Of a stretch of 64,000 nucleotides of DNA, positions 1 to 12,200 are shown in pieces. Position 1 is the stretch's first letter; every line of letters begins with the position of its first letter. Made by a program: the position numbers and the translations under genes. The DNA comes from Liolophura sinensis (Eukaryota; Mollusca; Polyplacophora; Chitonida; Chitonidae), in assembly GCF_032854445.1 (NCBI RefSeq), contig NC_088301.1, positions 28,196,402-28,260,401 of the forward strand. Direction: 5' to 3'. The notes under the pieces were generated by a model that ran no database searches, was not told the origin of the DNA, and saw only the letters and a program-made list of their open reading frames with translations.

Positions 1-639
1 TGATCATTTATTTTATTTTACACCATCATTTATTGATTATTCTAATTTTAATTATTCTAAGTCCAGAAGGAGGACGTTTCCATTCCACTTTTGGTGAAGT
101 GGATCAGGCATATCTCATGGCGATCTCTATAAGTTGAAATGTTACATAATATACAACGTAATTACAATAACCAAAGAACCAAATATTAAACATGAAAGAA
201 GAAACTTGTATGCATGGAAGTCAAAGACAGAGAAGATGACTCCTTAATCTGAGATTAAAGAAGACATGGTAGTTTCGAGATCGTTTTCCGCTCCCGAGCC
301 AACGTAACCTGTAGTTTGCATAGAGAACAGATTGCGCGGTGTAATCGAATCTACTTCGTTATTCTGACAGAATGACAAAATTTGTCCCAACAAGGCATGT
401 TTTCACTTGCTGGTAATATTTGCAAAATCTTGACTTGCATATTCATGAGGAACTGGAATTAACGGTCCAAATTTCCTTATTGTTTTGGTTACATGCACGA
501 GCGAGACATTTGTCAAGAGAGGCTGAGAGGCCTCTCTGGCTCAGATATAGCTAGAAGCGACTATCAGACCATCAACCAAACCATCAGTCAGTCAGTCAAT
601 AATATGATGTCTGGAATTTTGGAATTGGCAATCTGAGGA

Positions 640-860
640 CTTCCACTCTTGGGCCTCAGCACAGTTCGTTGAAGACCACATGTCTGTCACAAGTATGTTG
701 TGCATATCAATGCGTTTATGTAGACATAAAAGTAGTCAGTGGCGTGCCAAAGGTTGGTGGTTTACGCCGTAGACTCGTATTTCCTCTACCCATAAAACTG
801 ACTGCCAGTGTACAAGTGAAAACAAACAGAAGCAGAAACGTCTGTACTTGGAGCAGCCTA
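640..860 (+). mobile_element. SINE-like relic, second family
   Basis: Contains GAAGACCACATGTCT, a GTGGTTTACGCCGTAGACTC block and CTCTACCCATAAAACTGAC. The same order of blocks recurs near 21690, 24260 and 45075. Low copy and degraded, so boundaries are approximate. Confidence 0.4.
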
Positions 861-1119
861 ATGTAAGAATACATCATCGTAGACCTTCATACTGGTGAAG
901 TCAATATTTAATCCGAATTCATTAATTTACATAAAATTTAAATGGCTAGTTTGTGATATGTGTATTAAATGGTTTGGGTTTTATGTTAAAACATGTATGT
1001 GTCAAAAACTGCCCATGTTAAAAACAAAAGAAATGTTAATTAAAGTATTTCTTTCTTTTCATTTCATCAGATTTAACGACCCTTCGTAAAATTTACTTAT
1101 ATTTTAAGATTTGCCAGCC

Positions 1120-1205
1120 GAAACCTTAACTGAGGTAAATTGACAAGAAATCGCTCTTTATCATTTGCCAGCTATATCATAATTATAATGCCAATGAATA
1201 TGACT
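1120..1205 (-). repeat. Dispersed repeat, fragment
   Basis: On the minus strand, TTTCTTGTCAATTTACCTCA and flanking bases match copies near 13205, 48686 and 56570. Non-coding, no tRNA-like head seen. Confidence 0.4.
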
Positions 1206-2999
1206 CGTGCAGTTGTAAATGAATTTCTCATTTTCACCACAGGGTTGTTATTGATTCGTCCCATTCTGTAAATGAATAGCACAGATCAATATTGGTATTT
1301 CAGCTTCACTTTACCGAAAAATTCATTTGGCCATGAGCTTATTAGAACTGTTATTTACATGTAAGCGCATTATTCCTTTAAATGTGTGTCACAAAGTGTT
1401 TTTTTTTACTTATTTATAGAAGCATATATAGGTGTTTATATATTTATAAAGCTCTATGTAGAAACAATATCATAAATGTTTATTGTAAGGCTTATCTTAT
1501 TAGACATGTTTGTTAATTATGCTTTTCCGGGAGCTCACTGTAAAACTTGCGTGGATTCTCTCGGTTCTCCTAGGAATGACTTGATTAAAGTAGAAATATC
1601 GAGATCGTCAAAATGCTATTTTACTTTGTTTATTTATTGTGAGTGTATAAATTGTTTTAGCTCTGGTCTTGAGATCTACATCTGAATGTGAGATATATTC
1701 CTATCAAATAACTAAAGGGTTCTATATATTTACTATTCTTCGGAAAATCCCACTTTGCTAGCTTAAATAATAATTGCTGAACATAATAAAAGCGGTCATG
1801 CATGGCACCACGAATGTGTTTGTCCCCACAGGGAAATAGATAAGTATCACTCACGTATTAACTATCACACTGACACGCTCTTAACAGCCAATATTTGCCA
1901 ACATAACTAACGGCATAAATAACCAAATACCATAGAACCCCTTTTACGAAATGTCAACTGAAAGCAGAATTCAAGGTGTGTTGCAATACTCGCAAATAAC
2001 TTTACACTTCAGCCTAGAAGGTTTAGTTGTAGGGGTAATTGAAGACGTATGACGAGCATGCCCTCAAAATGCTGCGTCATGTCAGCATCCACGAAAATAA
2101 ATCAAATAATTGAATCGATTCGCCGACATTGCGAGCTGGGTAAATGGGAGTCCATTTTTATATGGAATATACAGAAATAGAGGCTTTGTATAAGCGCGCA
2201 TTTATAGTTATTCAGTCCGCCGTTGTATTTAAACAAAAGGAATATTGTAGACCTAGAATATTCGCGAAATCATTGAAGGTGAAGCCTACTTGTGGGTAAC
2301 ATTCCGCATATGTACAGTGAATATTTGCACACGTTACCACGCTAGGAGTGACCTCTATAGGATCGCTCGTGTAGAAAAATATCAAACGCGTTGCTGTGGA
2401 TCAACTGAAGAGTGTGCACTGGCCTGTTTGTGGAGTCCTGCTTGGTGGAGCGGACCACGTTTTATTATATGGTTCGGAAAGGTCCAACTTAAATTTATGA
2501 CTTGTCGTCAGTTGGAAATGCTAAGTTTGAACACACGCTCACAGCCAAACAAATATCCCGATTTTATGGCTATTGAGTTAGCTGTAAAACGGCAACCTTA
2601 GTTGTCTTTAACAACCGTTCATCAGCAGGCTGGCAGAGTTTAAATAAACCGATATTGTGCCCGATATTGCTAGATATATCTGTGTCATTGAACGTGCACC
2701 GAGAGGCCTTTCCTGTATCCCTCGATTTCTCTCCCTTGAGTCTAGTGTACAAGAGCTCTTATGGCATGGTCAAGCAATGCAAAGGAGGCTTAGAAGACGA
2801 CTGTAATTGAACCGTCATATGCTTTGCCTTACGTATAAACATACAACTATCTAGAAGCGGAACTCACTGCGCAGTTTCAAAACTGAAAGAGAAGAGACAG
2901 ACCACCTTCCTGTATCTTCGTATCTTGTCGTAAAGTTGGACAAGTTTTCATTCCTACATTTACTCGAATCGCACATGAGGGATCGTGTTTTTAGCCTTC

Positions 3000-3236
3000 A
3001 TGACAACAGAGAAATCTCATTGGGCCTGGATTCGGTCAGCATGGCAGTTTCAACAAGGACTAAAGCAGGGCCAGAAAAAATTGCAGAACACTCATGATTG
3101 TTTAAAGGGCGATTCGAACACAATACAGCGACAAGCAAGGTATTCATTAACAGACGGCCTAGTGAACTCTTCATTCATTACGCTCACGCCTTTTGATGAC
3201 ATAGCGGACCTGGCCCACCACAGCACCATTTTTAAC
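3000..3236 (+). CDS. TRPA1: TRPA1 exon 1 (candidate start exon)
   Basis: Open frame from an ATG at 3000, ending at a good donor (AAC|GTAAGT) in phase 0, which matches phase 0 of exon 2. The last residues (FDDIADLAHHSTIFN) run naturally into IAAKGDIQEFERL of exon 2, as in TRPA N-termini. The first ~50 residues (MTTEKSHWAWIRSAW...) resemble nothing I know. The 5' end is uncertain; a competing small ATG exon lies at 6279. Confidence 0.55.
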
Positions 3237-6200
3237 GTAAGTTTCAAAAATTCAAAAATCTTGTATACTCTTGTTATTCATGGCGAATTTATTTTTGCAT
3301 GAAGGAGTTTCTGGCTGTTAATACTGTTACTGTATGTCCTCTTTCATATCTATTGGGTTTGAAGAGGTTCTAAAACTGGTTAACCTGCTTACAGTGCTAT
3401 ATAACTTCGTTGCTAGGAACGTTAGCAATCCCTTTAAAAGTACATATAGCTTGGTATGTACAGTTACACTACAATTTGTATTAGCCGCCCATGAGTTGAT
3501 TAAAACTTAAAATAATTTTTACCTAAGGAATTTAGGTACCCGCTTCAAAATTTGCTGCAGTATACATATGTGTGGGTGAGTGCGCATGTGTGTGAAAGTT
3601 TCCGAGAGTTTCTTGTCCGACAGGTAGCTCTATCTAACTGTTGGTCGGTTTCTTGTCCATGCAGTCGGTAAAACTTTTTGACCCAGTATCTTTTAATGTA
3701 GTTCCTTCACTTAACAAGAGGTATCAATGCAGCAGCTGTTCTTAATGTATTATGTACAGAAATTATTATAACGAAATTGTACTTAGTTTCCCAACTGCCA
3801 ACAGCTCTAATTTTGAAAGAAATGCTTCTGTAAATAACAAATCTCACTGGTCCCACAAGTGGGTTGTACCTTTGTAATCAGAAAGAAAACCAGAATATGT
3901 GTGTGTGTGTTTCACATGGGATAAAAACAGGGTAGGTAAATACGCTGGATTAAGTAAATGTCTTATCTGCATACATTTTTTTGAATTCAGAAAATTTAGC
4001 TGATTCCTTTTGTCTAGAGAGTATGTCTTCACTAGAAAATTAGCTAGGCAAAACAAATAATCCAAAGCTATTGTGGAATTCGAAAATGTAAAATCAAATG
4101 AAAAATGTAAAATAATTGTCGTGATTAGTGAAATGGCCTGAATTTATATGCATTGTCTTTAATGAAAAATGCGTGTTACCCGAAAATGTAAGACACTTAC
4201 CCGAATTATGTGGACGGAAACAGCAGTATTGTGACTGTACTGTCCGTGGCTCGGAGTTCAGAGTTCGTCACCAGAGACTGTCTGCAAGAATCGCAGTGAA
4301 TTTCTCCACTCTCACTGCTTGCAGGGATTTACTGACAATAAGCTGTCGTGGTTTTACTTCTGTCGTCTGTTACTTTTGTTGCAGAGCGTTTGTCTCACCA
4401 ATGTGGTGTGCATAGCTGTGGATGACGTGTGGCAAAATTTGTCAGTTCGTCAGTGACTGGCCACCACTGTGGTGTATATTGTAGAGTTACACAATTATCA
4501 GATAAATAAATACATGTAGGCAAAATTATCTTCAAAGCTGATGGGATTTAATCAAATTTGGTTCATTATAAAGACGTTAATAACTCATTAGACTTTGGAA
4601 TTTGTTCGTCAGCTAACTTGTTCATGTTTCAGACATTTTCATTGGCCACTTCTCCCCCTAAACCATCACTAATCACCAATTGACTGTCATTATCCTTTTA
4701 ACGCCAGGCATGTTTTTTGTTTAAATGCTCCAAGGTGTTTCTATCTGCAGTGTGCTTTTCAGGCGGATGTAGAGTTAAAGGGATAGGGAGACTATTGTTT
4801 TGTGTTATAAAATCGTCCAGTTTGTAAACAAGCAAACCTAACAGGATTTGTAAAAGGCAACTCAAAAATGTGTACTTAACATTTTCGTACGCAGTTATTT
4901 ACCGGAGTATGGTTAGAAAAGTTTAACAGCATCTTGTTACAGAAATATTGCGTTCTTCCTGTGAGCCAAAGGGCGGCTAATTCGAAACGTGTAGTCATTT
5001 CACTATATTGTATATCGTATAAGTGAGATAAGTCTTAAGTATGGTGTTAATCAACTGCCAGTTAAATAAATCAGTACCCTCGAGTAAAGTAATTGTTTGA
5101 TGGTTTTGATATTTAGTTAGCGAAAATATTTTCAGTGCTAAGAAAAAATTTATGCCGTGGTGAACTACTCTTCGCTAGCTGGAAACTTTGTCTTCAAGGT
5201 GGGTTACTTATACTTCTCAGCGATGAAGAAAGCCTCATGTTATGTTTAACTCTCGGTTATGTTTAACGACGGAAAACTGGTGCTCAGTTTAAGTGCACAT
5301 TGGTCACCTGTACTTTATTTTTTTTTTATCTCACTGTAAAACTCATTGATGGTTAATGCAAACATATCGTACAACCCATTTGGAATAAATGAAATGTAAA
5401 TAATAACTTTACGTGGATGCGTAGTGTTCTTACAAAATAAACTCAATATTGTGAGTATTTTGGCAAATGGATTCCAGAGTATCTCTTTGTCAGTACAAGG
5501 TGAATACCATGTATTTCGCAATTCTGCCGCGTCACATATGTGAGAACAGTTCAAACAAAGGTTATTTTCTAGATCGGTGCAGTGACCGAGTGAGGAGTTT
5601 ATGAAATCTGGCAGTGCTAAGCATCCCTTGACACAGTTATACCGACTAATTGCGCGGGCCCTGATTAGAAATTTACAAATATCGTTGGACGCCACAAGGG
5701 ATATTTGCAGAGCAATTCCCATGTGGGCATATTAGCATTAACATCTAATGGACTGCGTTGAACAGATTCAAACGCAGTTAGTTCGCCTAACACAAAAGTT
5801 AGGCTTGTAATCGGTGTCTTTAACGACATCTGTCATATTTAAGGCTCGCTTTTCTACTTATCCACGTGTACTGACGTGCATCTGAAAAAGTCTTCCTCAT
5901 ACGTTGCGGATTCCCGCTATTTCGTTTCACCAAAGCTGAAAGTGTGCGGTCGTGGAACAATGAATATACATTTGTATCATCTTCTGCTGATTAAGTTTTT
6001 AATCTTTTGTGACCCTTTGACTACGAAGAGCGTAAACCTTGCCAGCTATGAGCAGATGATTTCTCATGGCAAACTAAATACGAATGGATCAGTGTTTCCG
6101 CAGATATAGTCAAATATCAACCAGCTGACATCGACCTTTGAAACCTGTCTCAACGGGTATAGACGTAATCCCCTGGATTAGTTGAACCTATGGTATCTTC

Positions 6201-9200
6201 ATGGTTAAAGAAGAAATATCTTGCCTGAGCGCGAAGGGATAAGTTTCTCATCTTTAGGTAAATCGTCAAGTAAATACCATGGATCCGACGGTTCCTATTC
6301 CTGTGCAGTCAGTGCAAAACGAAACTGACGGTGAGCGGTTAGAACAGGTTCGGAAGCCAGTCAAGAAACTTTGCCAACGACGCATGTTCAAGATTCTCGA
6401 GGTTTGTCGTGAAAACAAAAGGCATTTTCATCTGCATTAAATGTGCCAAATCTATATTTAAAACCAAAGCAACGACTACGGCGTGATAAATATGTTGTTT
6501 ATGGATGCAATAATATGTGGCGTTATGCCCTTTCATTCATTTAGATAGATCTAATAAAATATCCTAAAGCAAATTAGCGTTATTCTGACTTTCGTTGTTT
6601 ACAAGGTCAAGGTTTAAGATGAACCCAAAATCCTTTAGTTGTTAGGCTCCCAGGTTGAAAGTTGGTCCAGAGCTTATTGCTTTTTCTGGGATGGATAAAA
6701 ATTCTTTTCTGGCGGTGTTTTTATCGTTTTCAGAACATCGCAAATCACAATTGTTCGAAAATTTGGAAGTAAAATTCTTGCGAACGTTATATTTTACGGT
6801 TTTAAAGTTTATCTTTCTAGACCACTTAGTTTAGCGGCCATGTTGCTCTGAGAAAGCAAGTAGACAATTATGTACTCTTTCCCTAAACAGGATCATGTTA
6901 TTACATCCCCATCGGTCGGCTTCTGGTCGACTCTCAGAACATTGTCATGTTGCAAAGTGCTCTGTACCGAAGCTGGAGCAGATAGTTCTAAATTTCCTTG
7001 TTTTGTCCATTACCAGATTGCGGCCAAAGGTGACATCCAAGAATTCGAGCGTCTCTATGAGTTGGATCATTCTCGCCTACATGTACAGGACCTTAAAGGC
7101 TTTGGAGTTCTCCATCACGCAGCCGCAAAAGGCAAGATGGTCGTCATGGACTTTGTCCTCAGCCACGGTGGAGGTAGGTTACTTTCCTGGCCCCAGGATC
7201 ACAAAGCAGTCTTAGACTTAAGTCAGACTTAGTCTTAACCTGAGTTCGCTGCCCTAAAAGTCTAACACAGCTCCATGATCCAGAGGGATGTGTTGTTGTA
7301 TAACGGGGTTTGACGACCCCATCTGGAATTATACAGCTTGTTTGCTCGAGTATCATTTTACCAAATGGTAATTTATTATATTGAGATTGCCATGGTAGAG
7401 ACTTGTACCCAGACGTTACGCATCCTGCTTTTTGAACTTTTGATGTAACAGTATATCTGTAATGCAATATCTCAATTTATTACAACATGGCATCCACCAA
7501 TTTTCTTTATTCTTATCCTGTAACGTTCTCTGGTGTATATACGTCCATGCTATGTCGCTTATGATAATTTGTGGATATTGTGTTTTAAACAAATACGGAC
7601 ACATAATACCGCTGCTTTCTTCAATCAAGCAACTATGATCTTGGCATGGCTCATTTACTCCCAGCGAAGTTAAAACATCGACTCCGCAAACTGTGTCATC
7701 GTGTCATTTGCATGTTTATTGTCAAAGCATACATGTGTAAATAATTTTCCTCGTACATAAGGTAGCTGGGCTGTATTTCCTTTTTTATTCACGTTGACAC
7801 ACCCGACAGGTCGTATTATGGTACCGAGATTTTGGCGGTCTTTCTCTCTGCCCATCACATCCAGGCTGCAACTCCAGGTGTTTTACAGATGCAGTTATAG
7901 TTTTTGCTGAATACATGGATAAAGAGGTGACAATGTGTGCCACTGTAATCTGATTTTCGGTTGCCCAATATCGATGTTATAGATCGTTACGACTTCGTGT
8001 CAGATTGAAATAACTCCAATTGTTACACATGTGCAGTTTTAAGTTTTGGCGGATACAGAGGTGACGGGGTGTGACCTATCTTTCTGTCGTTTCCATGGTA
8101 ATATTAATATTGTCATTAGCTCTACATCTACTATATAAATAGGAACCGAAATATATTGGTTGGAGCGTATATTGAGGACATCCGAACTCTTTTTGCTTTT
8201 GTATACATTTATCTAGGGATAGGGATAATCGCGAGAGGACAGCGTAGGTTTAGTTTGGTGGCTTATTAGTGCCATGCCGTCTGCCAGCAACCTGCGGATG
8301 GTCGTAGGTTTCCCCCTGTCTTTGCCCGGTTTCTACACACCATAATGCTGGCCGCCGTCGTATAAGTGAAATATTCATAGGTGACATTCTTCTGGGTCTT
8401 TTCACCGCGCTTGTACTTTAACCACCTCGAGCACGTAGGCCCGCACCTCACTATCAACCTGCAAATGAAAAACATGTTGTCTTTTTTTGCGATCACGTCG
8501 TGCATACGGATTGACGGTCGGCCGGATGGACGTCATGACGACCTTATGCCCCGGGCAGAATATACCAATGGAATAAGAAAAGTATAATGAATTTAGGCCC
8601 TATGTATAACGTTTCTTGAAAATGGCGATATTGAACAACATCACGTGAATTTGCATTATGTCAATAATTTATACGGCAATGGAAATACTTTAAAAGACGG
8701 TGGAAATAATCTACTCCACAGTGAATATAATATACTCCGAGGTGAAAATAATGTACTCCACGGTGAAAATAATGTACTCCGCGGTGAAACTAATGTACTC
8801 TGCAGTGAAAATATTTCAGTTTCGGCGCAAATACGGATGGATCCCACCTCAGAACGAACGTCACACAAGGGAGTAACTTTGTAAACATAGATAAATGGTC
8901 ACCTGTCGGAGCAATAGAACGACACGTCACAGAGGAGGAAAATAAGAGCCATTTTCTCCAATACTATAAACCCAGACAAGATGATCAATGTCATTTCTGT
9001 TTCCATACACAATTATGTAATTTTGTTATTCTTATTTTCTAAATCTCAAATGTTCATACATCGGTAACGTTCAGCAATGGAAACTATGAGAATCGATAAC
9101 TTCTATACTGCATTGTTGTACCATTAAATAACAGATACAATGTACTCATTTTCATTCAAAACACAACTACCAATGAAAGATGTATAAATAAAGGCGCAGG

Positions 9201-12200
9201 CTTGACGTTAATTCGCTGAGAAACAACCAGCGTTACCAGTCAGATGACAATGGGCGCCGGCACTTCAGGCTTATTGGCTTTGCTCTCTATGTTTGACGGT
9301 GGCTAATCCTTACAGGATGTCTGATTTCTGCTAAAGTTTCATTCCATTGACACCAATTACTACTGAATGTATGGCGTGAACAACGTTCAGTTTCATTCCA
9401 CTGACACCAATTACTACTGAATGTATGGCGTGAACAACGTTCAGTTTCATTCTATTGACACCAATTACTACTGAATGTATGCCGTGAACAACGTTCAGTT
9501 TCATTCCACTGACACCAATTACTACTGAATGTATGGCGTGAACAACGTTCAGTTTTCATTCCAGTGACACCAATTACTACTGAATGTATGGCGTGAACAA
9601 CGTTCAATTTCATTCCACTGACACCAATTACTACTGAATGTATGGCGTGAACAACGTTCAGTTTTCATTCCACTGACACCAATTACTACTGAATGTATGG
9701 CGTGAACAACGTTCAGTTTTCATTCCACTGACACCAATTACTACTGAATGTATGGCGTGAACAACGTTCAGTTTCATTCCACTGATACCAATTACTACTG
9801 AATTTATGGCGTGAACAACGTTCAGTTTTCATTCCACTGACACCAATTACTACTGAATGTATGGCGTGAACAACGTTCAGTTTCATTCCACTGACACCAA
9901 TTACTACTGAATTTATGGCGTGAACAACGTTCAGTTTTCATTCCACTGACACCAATTACTACTGAATGTATGGCGTGAACAACGTTCAGTTTTCATTCCA
10001 GTGACACCAATTACTACTGAATGTATGGCGTGAACAGCGTTCAGTTTCATTCCACTGAAACCAATTACTACTGAATGTATGGCGTGAACAACGTTCAGTT
10101 TTCATTCCACTGACACCAATTACTACTGAATGTATGGCGTGAACAACGTTCAGTTTCATTCTATTGACACCAATTACTACTGAATGTATGGCGTGAACAA
10201 CGTTCAGTTTTCATTCCACTGACACCAATTACTACTGAATGTATGGCGTGAACAACGTTCAGTTTTCATTCCAGTGACACCAATTACTACTGAATGTATG
10301 GCGTGAACAACGTTCAGTTTTCATTCCACTGACACCAATTACTACTGAATGTATGGCGTGAACAACGTTCAGTTTCATTCCACTGACACCAATTACTACT
10401 AAATTTATGGCTTGAACAACGTTCAGTTTTCATTCCACTGACACCAATTACTACTGAATGTATGGCGTGAACAACGTTCAGTTTTCATTCCACTGACACC
10501 AATTACTACTGAATGTATGGCGTGAACAGCGTTCAGTTTCATTCCACTGAAACCAATTACTACTGAATGTATGGCGTGAACAACGTTCAGTTTTCATTCC
10601 ACTGACACCAATTACTACTGAATGTATGGCTTGAACAACGTTCAATTTCATTCCACTGACACCAATTACTACTGAATGTATGGCGTGAACAACGTTCAGT
10701 TTCATTCCACTGACACCAATTACTACTGAATTTATGGCTTGAACAACGTTCAGTTTTCATTCCACTGACACCAATTACTACTGAATGTATGGCGTGAACA
10801 ACGTTCAGTTTTCATTCCACTGACACCAATTACTACTGAATGTATGGCGTGAACAGCGTTCAGTTTCATTCCACTGAAACCAATTACTACTGAATGTATG
10901 GCGTGAACAACGTTCAGTTTTCATTCCACTGACACCAATTACTACTGAATGTTATGGCGTGAACAACGTTCTCGCAGAGGCCATACAACGGCTATACAGA
11001 GATACGTAGTTTCCGGTTTACCAGTGCACTCGGAATATCCGTAGTCTCGCCGTTTGCCTGACAGTCGTGAAACGGGACATCGGAATATAATAGTTCTGAA
11101 TATCCTTCACATAATGATTTGAGACTCAGGGGAATTAAAGATGTTAACACTTCCCGAGAGCGCGCCTATTTCACATCAGGCATATCATCAGAGATAATAA
11201 AGGCCTCAGGTGGGATATAAAAGCATTGTTGGAAATTGGATTTTTTTGCGAAGAATGGACACAAATTAACGGACGCAGGTCAGGCGTTATATGTATTAAT
11301 GAAGCGTACAACATTTGTTGTATATAACGGTAAGTAAAACCATAACACCGGTTTGTTATACTGACTCAAAATTTGCGGAATTGACCACCTTATTCCCTGT
11401 AGACGAATGACAACCATGTGTCGCGTCTGACACTAAGGTTTCAGTATATTTAAATTAGTTAAGTTTCAAGATATTTTCAGGTGACATACAAGTCACCTCT
11501 TGTCTTTCTTTCCATCTAAAAATAATTCATTCTTCGCAAAAACAGAATCGAGTAATGCCACACGGCCTTTTTCTCTTGAAGACATTAACATACAAGACTG
11601 CAGGGGAAACACGCCCTTGCACACGGCAGTAGAGAACAAGCAGATGGCCAGCATTGACTACCTGGTGACGAACGGAGCCGAAACCGCTGCTCGCAATGAC
11701 AAATACTTAACACCGCTGATACTGGCCATAGACTTGGGTTACGTGGATGTTGTGGAGGTGAGCAATCTAGAATCGACTTGGATATGAACAGACGCCATTT
11801 AGCGAAGGTGATATCTGAAAGACTTTGTCATGTACTACTTCATTTCAGGCGAATATATAACAATTTTTGAAAAATATTTTTTAATTCTACTTACAATAAC
11901 ACCTTTTCTTTCCTATTGTGTCCCAATCTCAGAATTCTAATTCTAAATTCAAATGGAATTTCGATTGACATATCTTGATTTTATTTATTTGAAATAAGAG
12001 TTTTACAATATTATTTCCAATTCTATGGATAGGCTTCAGTCAATCGGATGAGCGAGCCGCATTCTTTGATCAACGGTGCTTGCCTATCAAATCGCTGAGA
12101 AACACAATTTAATTTTAAAAGTTTTCTGTAATATTATGCTGGTTCAAAACCACTGGACAGGAAATTTGTAGACTCCGCCGCCATCACTGTGGAGCGTTGG

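Larger units (their letters stand above)
1..2999. other. No supported gene
   Basis: AT-rich upstream flank of the TRPA1 gene. Apart from a second-family SINE relic (640-860) and a dispersed repeat fragment (1120-1205), I see only short chance open frames. Promoter elements could not be identified. Confidence 0.6.

Noticed and set aside
8645-8884. 79-codon ORF with GENNVL repeats
   Set aside because: 21-bp minisatellite; no domain or splice context.
10478-10705. 75-codon minus-strand ORF with repeated FSSNWFQWNET
   Set aside because: Translation of the 55-bp satellite in TRPA1 intron 2.
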